A stretch of 5,873 bases of DNA from an uncultured Prevotella sp. (GTDB lineage Bacteria; Bacteroidota; Bacteroidia; Bacteroidales; Bacteroidaceae). The stretch covers positions 1 to 5,873 of the forward strand of contig CAJPTO010000197.1 of the NCBI GenBank assembly GCA_905373605.1. Direction: 5' to 3'. Below the pieces are notes generated by a model that worked only from the letters and a program-made list of their open reading frames with translations, searched no databases and was not told where the DNA came from. Shown here in pieces: positions 4,989 to 5,873 of this stretch. A program made the translations under genes and the position numbers. The number at the start of each line of letters is the position of its first letter. The stretch's first letter is position 1.

Positions 4989-5873
4989 ATGATAAAAAAA
5001 AACATAATAAAAGTCCTACTTATGGCAGCAATCGCTCAAAACGCCACCGCTCAAGGTGTTATAGATGTACACAGTCACATCATTTCCCCCACTTACACCA
5101 ACTATCTCAACAAAAATGGCGCAGCGTTGGACGAAGGTTTTCCCCTTCCACACTGGGATGTTGAAAGCCAACTAAAATGGATGGACGAAGCAGGAGTGGA
5201 AACTTCGGTACTCACTTTGGCCGCCCCTCATCCCCAATACGGCGGCGACAAAGAGGCCATTGCCGTTATCAGGAAGCTGAACGAAGAGGCTGCGGCCATC
5301 AAGAAACGCTATCCCGGGCGCTTCTTGTTTTGTGCCACACTGCCTTTACCCAATGTACAGGCGGCCATTAACGAGGCCAAATACGCCTTAGACACGCTGC
5401 ACGCCGACGGAATAAAGTTGGCTACCAACGTTAATGGCCAATATCTAGGCGCGCCAGAACTAGACCCATTGTTCGAGATGCTGACCGAACGCGGTGCTGT
5501 TATCATTCTTCACCCACACAAACCCGAACCAATTAACGCCACTGTGATGAAACAAACGCCGTTGGCCATGCAAGAATATCTCTCGGAAACAACGCGAACG
5601 CTGGGCAACATGATAACACGCAACGTGCCAGCACGCTTTAATAAGCTGAAAATAGTTGTGCCGCACTGTGGCGCATACCTGCCTTTGTCCATTCCGCGCA
5701 TGAAAGCACTCGAACCAGTGATGCGCCAATTCAATATGGTAGGTGCCATTCAGTGGGAAGAAAACCTGAAAAATCTCTACTTCGACTTAGCCGGAGCGCA
5801 CTCGCCATCAGCCATCCGTGCATTGCTTAGTATCACATTGCACAGCCATCTGCTCTATGGTTCTGACTTTCCC
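4989..5873 (+). CDS. Exported amidohydrolase-2 family enzyme (3' end outside window)
   Basis: The 295 codons in view encode a metal-dependent TIM-barrel hydrolase or decarboxylase of the amidohydrolase-2 group, which includes ACMSD and gamma-resorcylate decarboxylase. Residues 1-21 form a signal peptide (MIKKN, hydrophobic core, ATA before Gln22), so the enzyme is probably periplasmic. The barrel begins at once: VIDVHSH gives the metal pair His28 and His30. His175 lies in IILHPHKP, His226 in VVPHCGAY and Asp293 in LLYGSDFP, so every expected metal or catalytic position is present before the edge. An in-frame TAA at 4983-4985 and the signal peptide fix the start at 4989. Family members are usually about 320-350 residues, so perhaps 30-50 are missing. 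The substrate is unknown; decarboxylase or hydrolase activity cannot be decided from this sequence. Confidence 0.85.
   Translation, partial: MIKKNIIKVLLMAAIAQNATAQGVIDVHSHIISPTYTNYLNKNGAALDEGFPLPHWDVESQLKWMDEAGVETSVLTLAAPHPQYGGDKEAIAVIRKLNEEAAAIKKRYPGRFLFCATLPLPNVQAAINEAKYALDTLHADGIKLATNVNGQYLGAPELDPLFEMLTERGAVIILHPHKPEPINATVMKQTPLAMQEYLSETTRTLGNMITRNVPARFNKLKIVVPHCGAYLPLSIPRMKALEPVMRQFNMVGAIQWEENLKNLYFDLAGAHSPSAIRALLSITLHSHLLYGSDFP

Noticed and set aside
5460..5749. Minus-strand frames opposite the amidohydrolase gene
   Set aside because: Antisense shadows of a frame with a signal peptide and complete metal-binding motifs.

Overview
The window looks like chromosomal DNA from a Bacteroidales bacterium, most likely Prevotella or a close relative. 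The evidence is the promoter style (TAnnTTTG boxes at -7 rather than TATAAT), the lack of Shine-Dalgarno sequences, A-rich DNA just before start codons, and the protein families present. This assignment is inference from sequence style; no database comparison was made.

Layout. Positions 1-1526 hold no gene I can support. The region contains several inverted and direct repeats, the best being a pair of mutually exclusive hairpins at 913-972 and a phased GCAAAGCTAT-type repeat at 536-588. On the minus strand, a small single-pass membrane protein (2440-2210) is followed by an OmpH/Skp-family lipoprotein (2144-1527), probably in one transcription unit. Diverging on the plus strand is pepD, a complete M20-family aminoacyl-histidine dipeptidase (2531-3988), followed after 3 bp by a small unknown lipoprotein (3992-4387). 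A repeat-containing trailer and a strong intrinsic terminator (4577-4621) close that unit. A new promoter at about 4699-4706 then precedes an unusually long leader of about 280 nt and an amidohydrolase-2 family gene with a signal peptide (4989 to the window edge, cut at its 3' end).

How the genes work together. The minus-strand pair are envelope proteins: the lipoprotein resembles the periplasmic chaperone family that escorts outer-membrane proteins. PepD is a cytosolic peptidase of late peptide breakdown, and the lipoprotein coupled to it has no known role. The amidohydrolase is transcribed separately and appears to be exported; its substrate cannot be read from the sequence. The divergent promoters between 2447 and 2517 face each other, with predicted start sites overlapping by roughly 15 bp, so the two units could interfere with each other.

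I see no CRISPR array, transposase, tRNA or rRNA, and no clear novel multi-gene system. The points most worth a second look are the structured leader of the amidohydrolase gene, the competing hairpins at 913-972, and the palindrome that encodes the tail of the small membrane protein.
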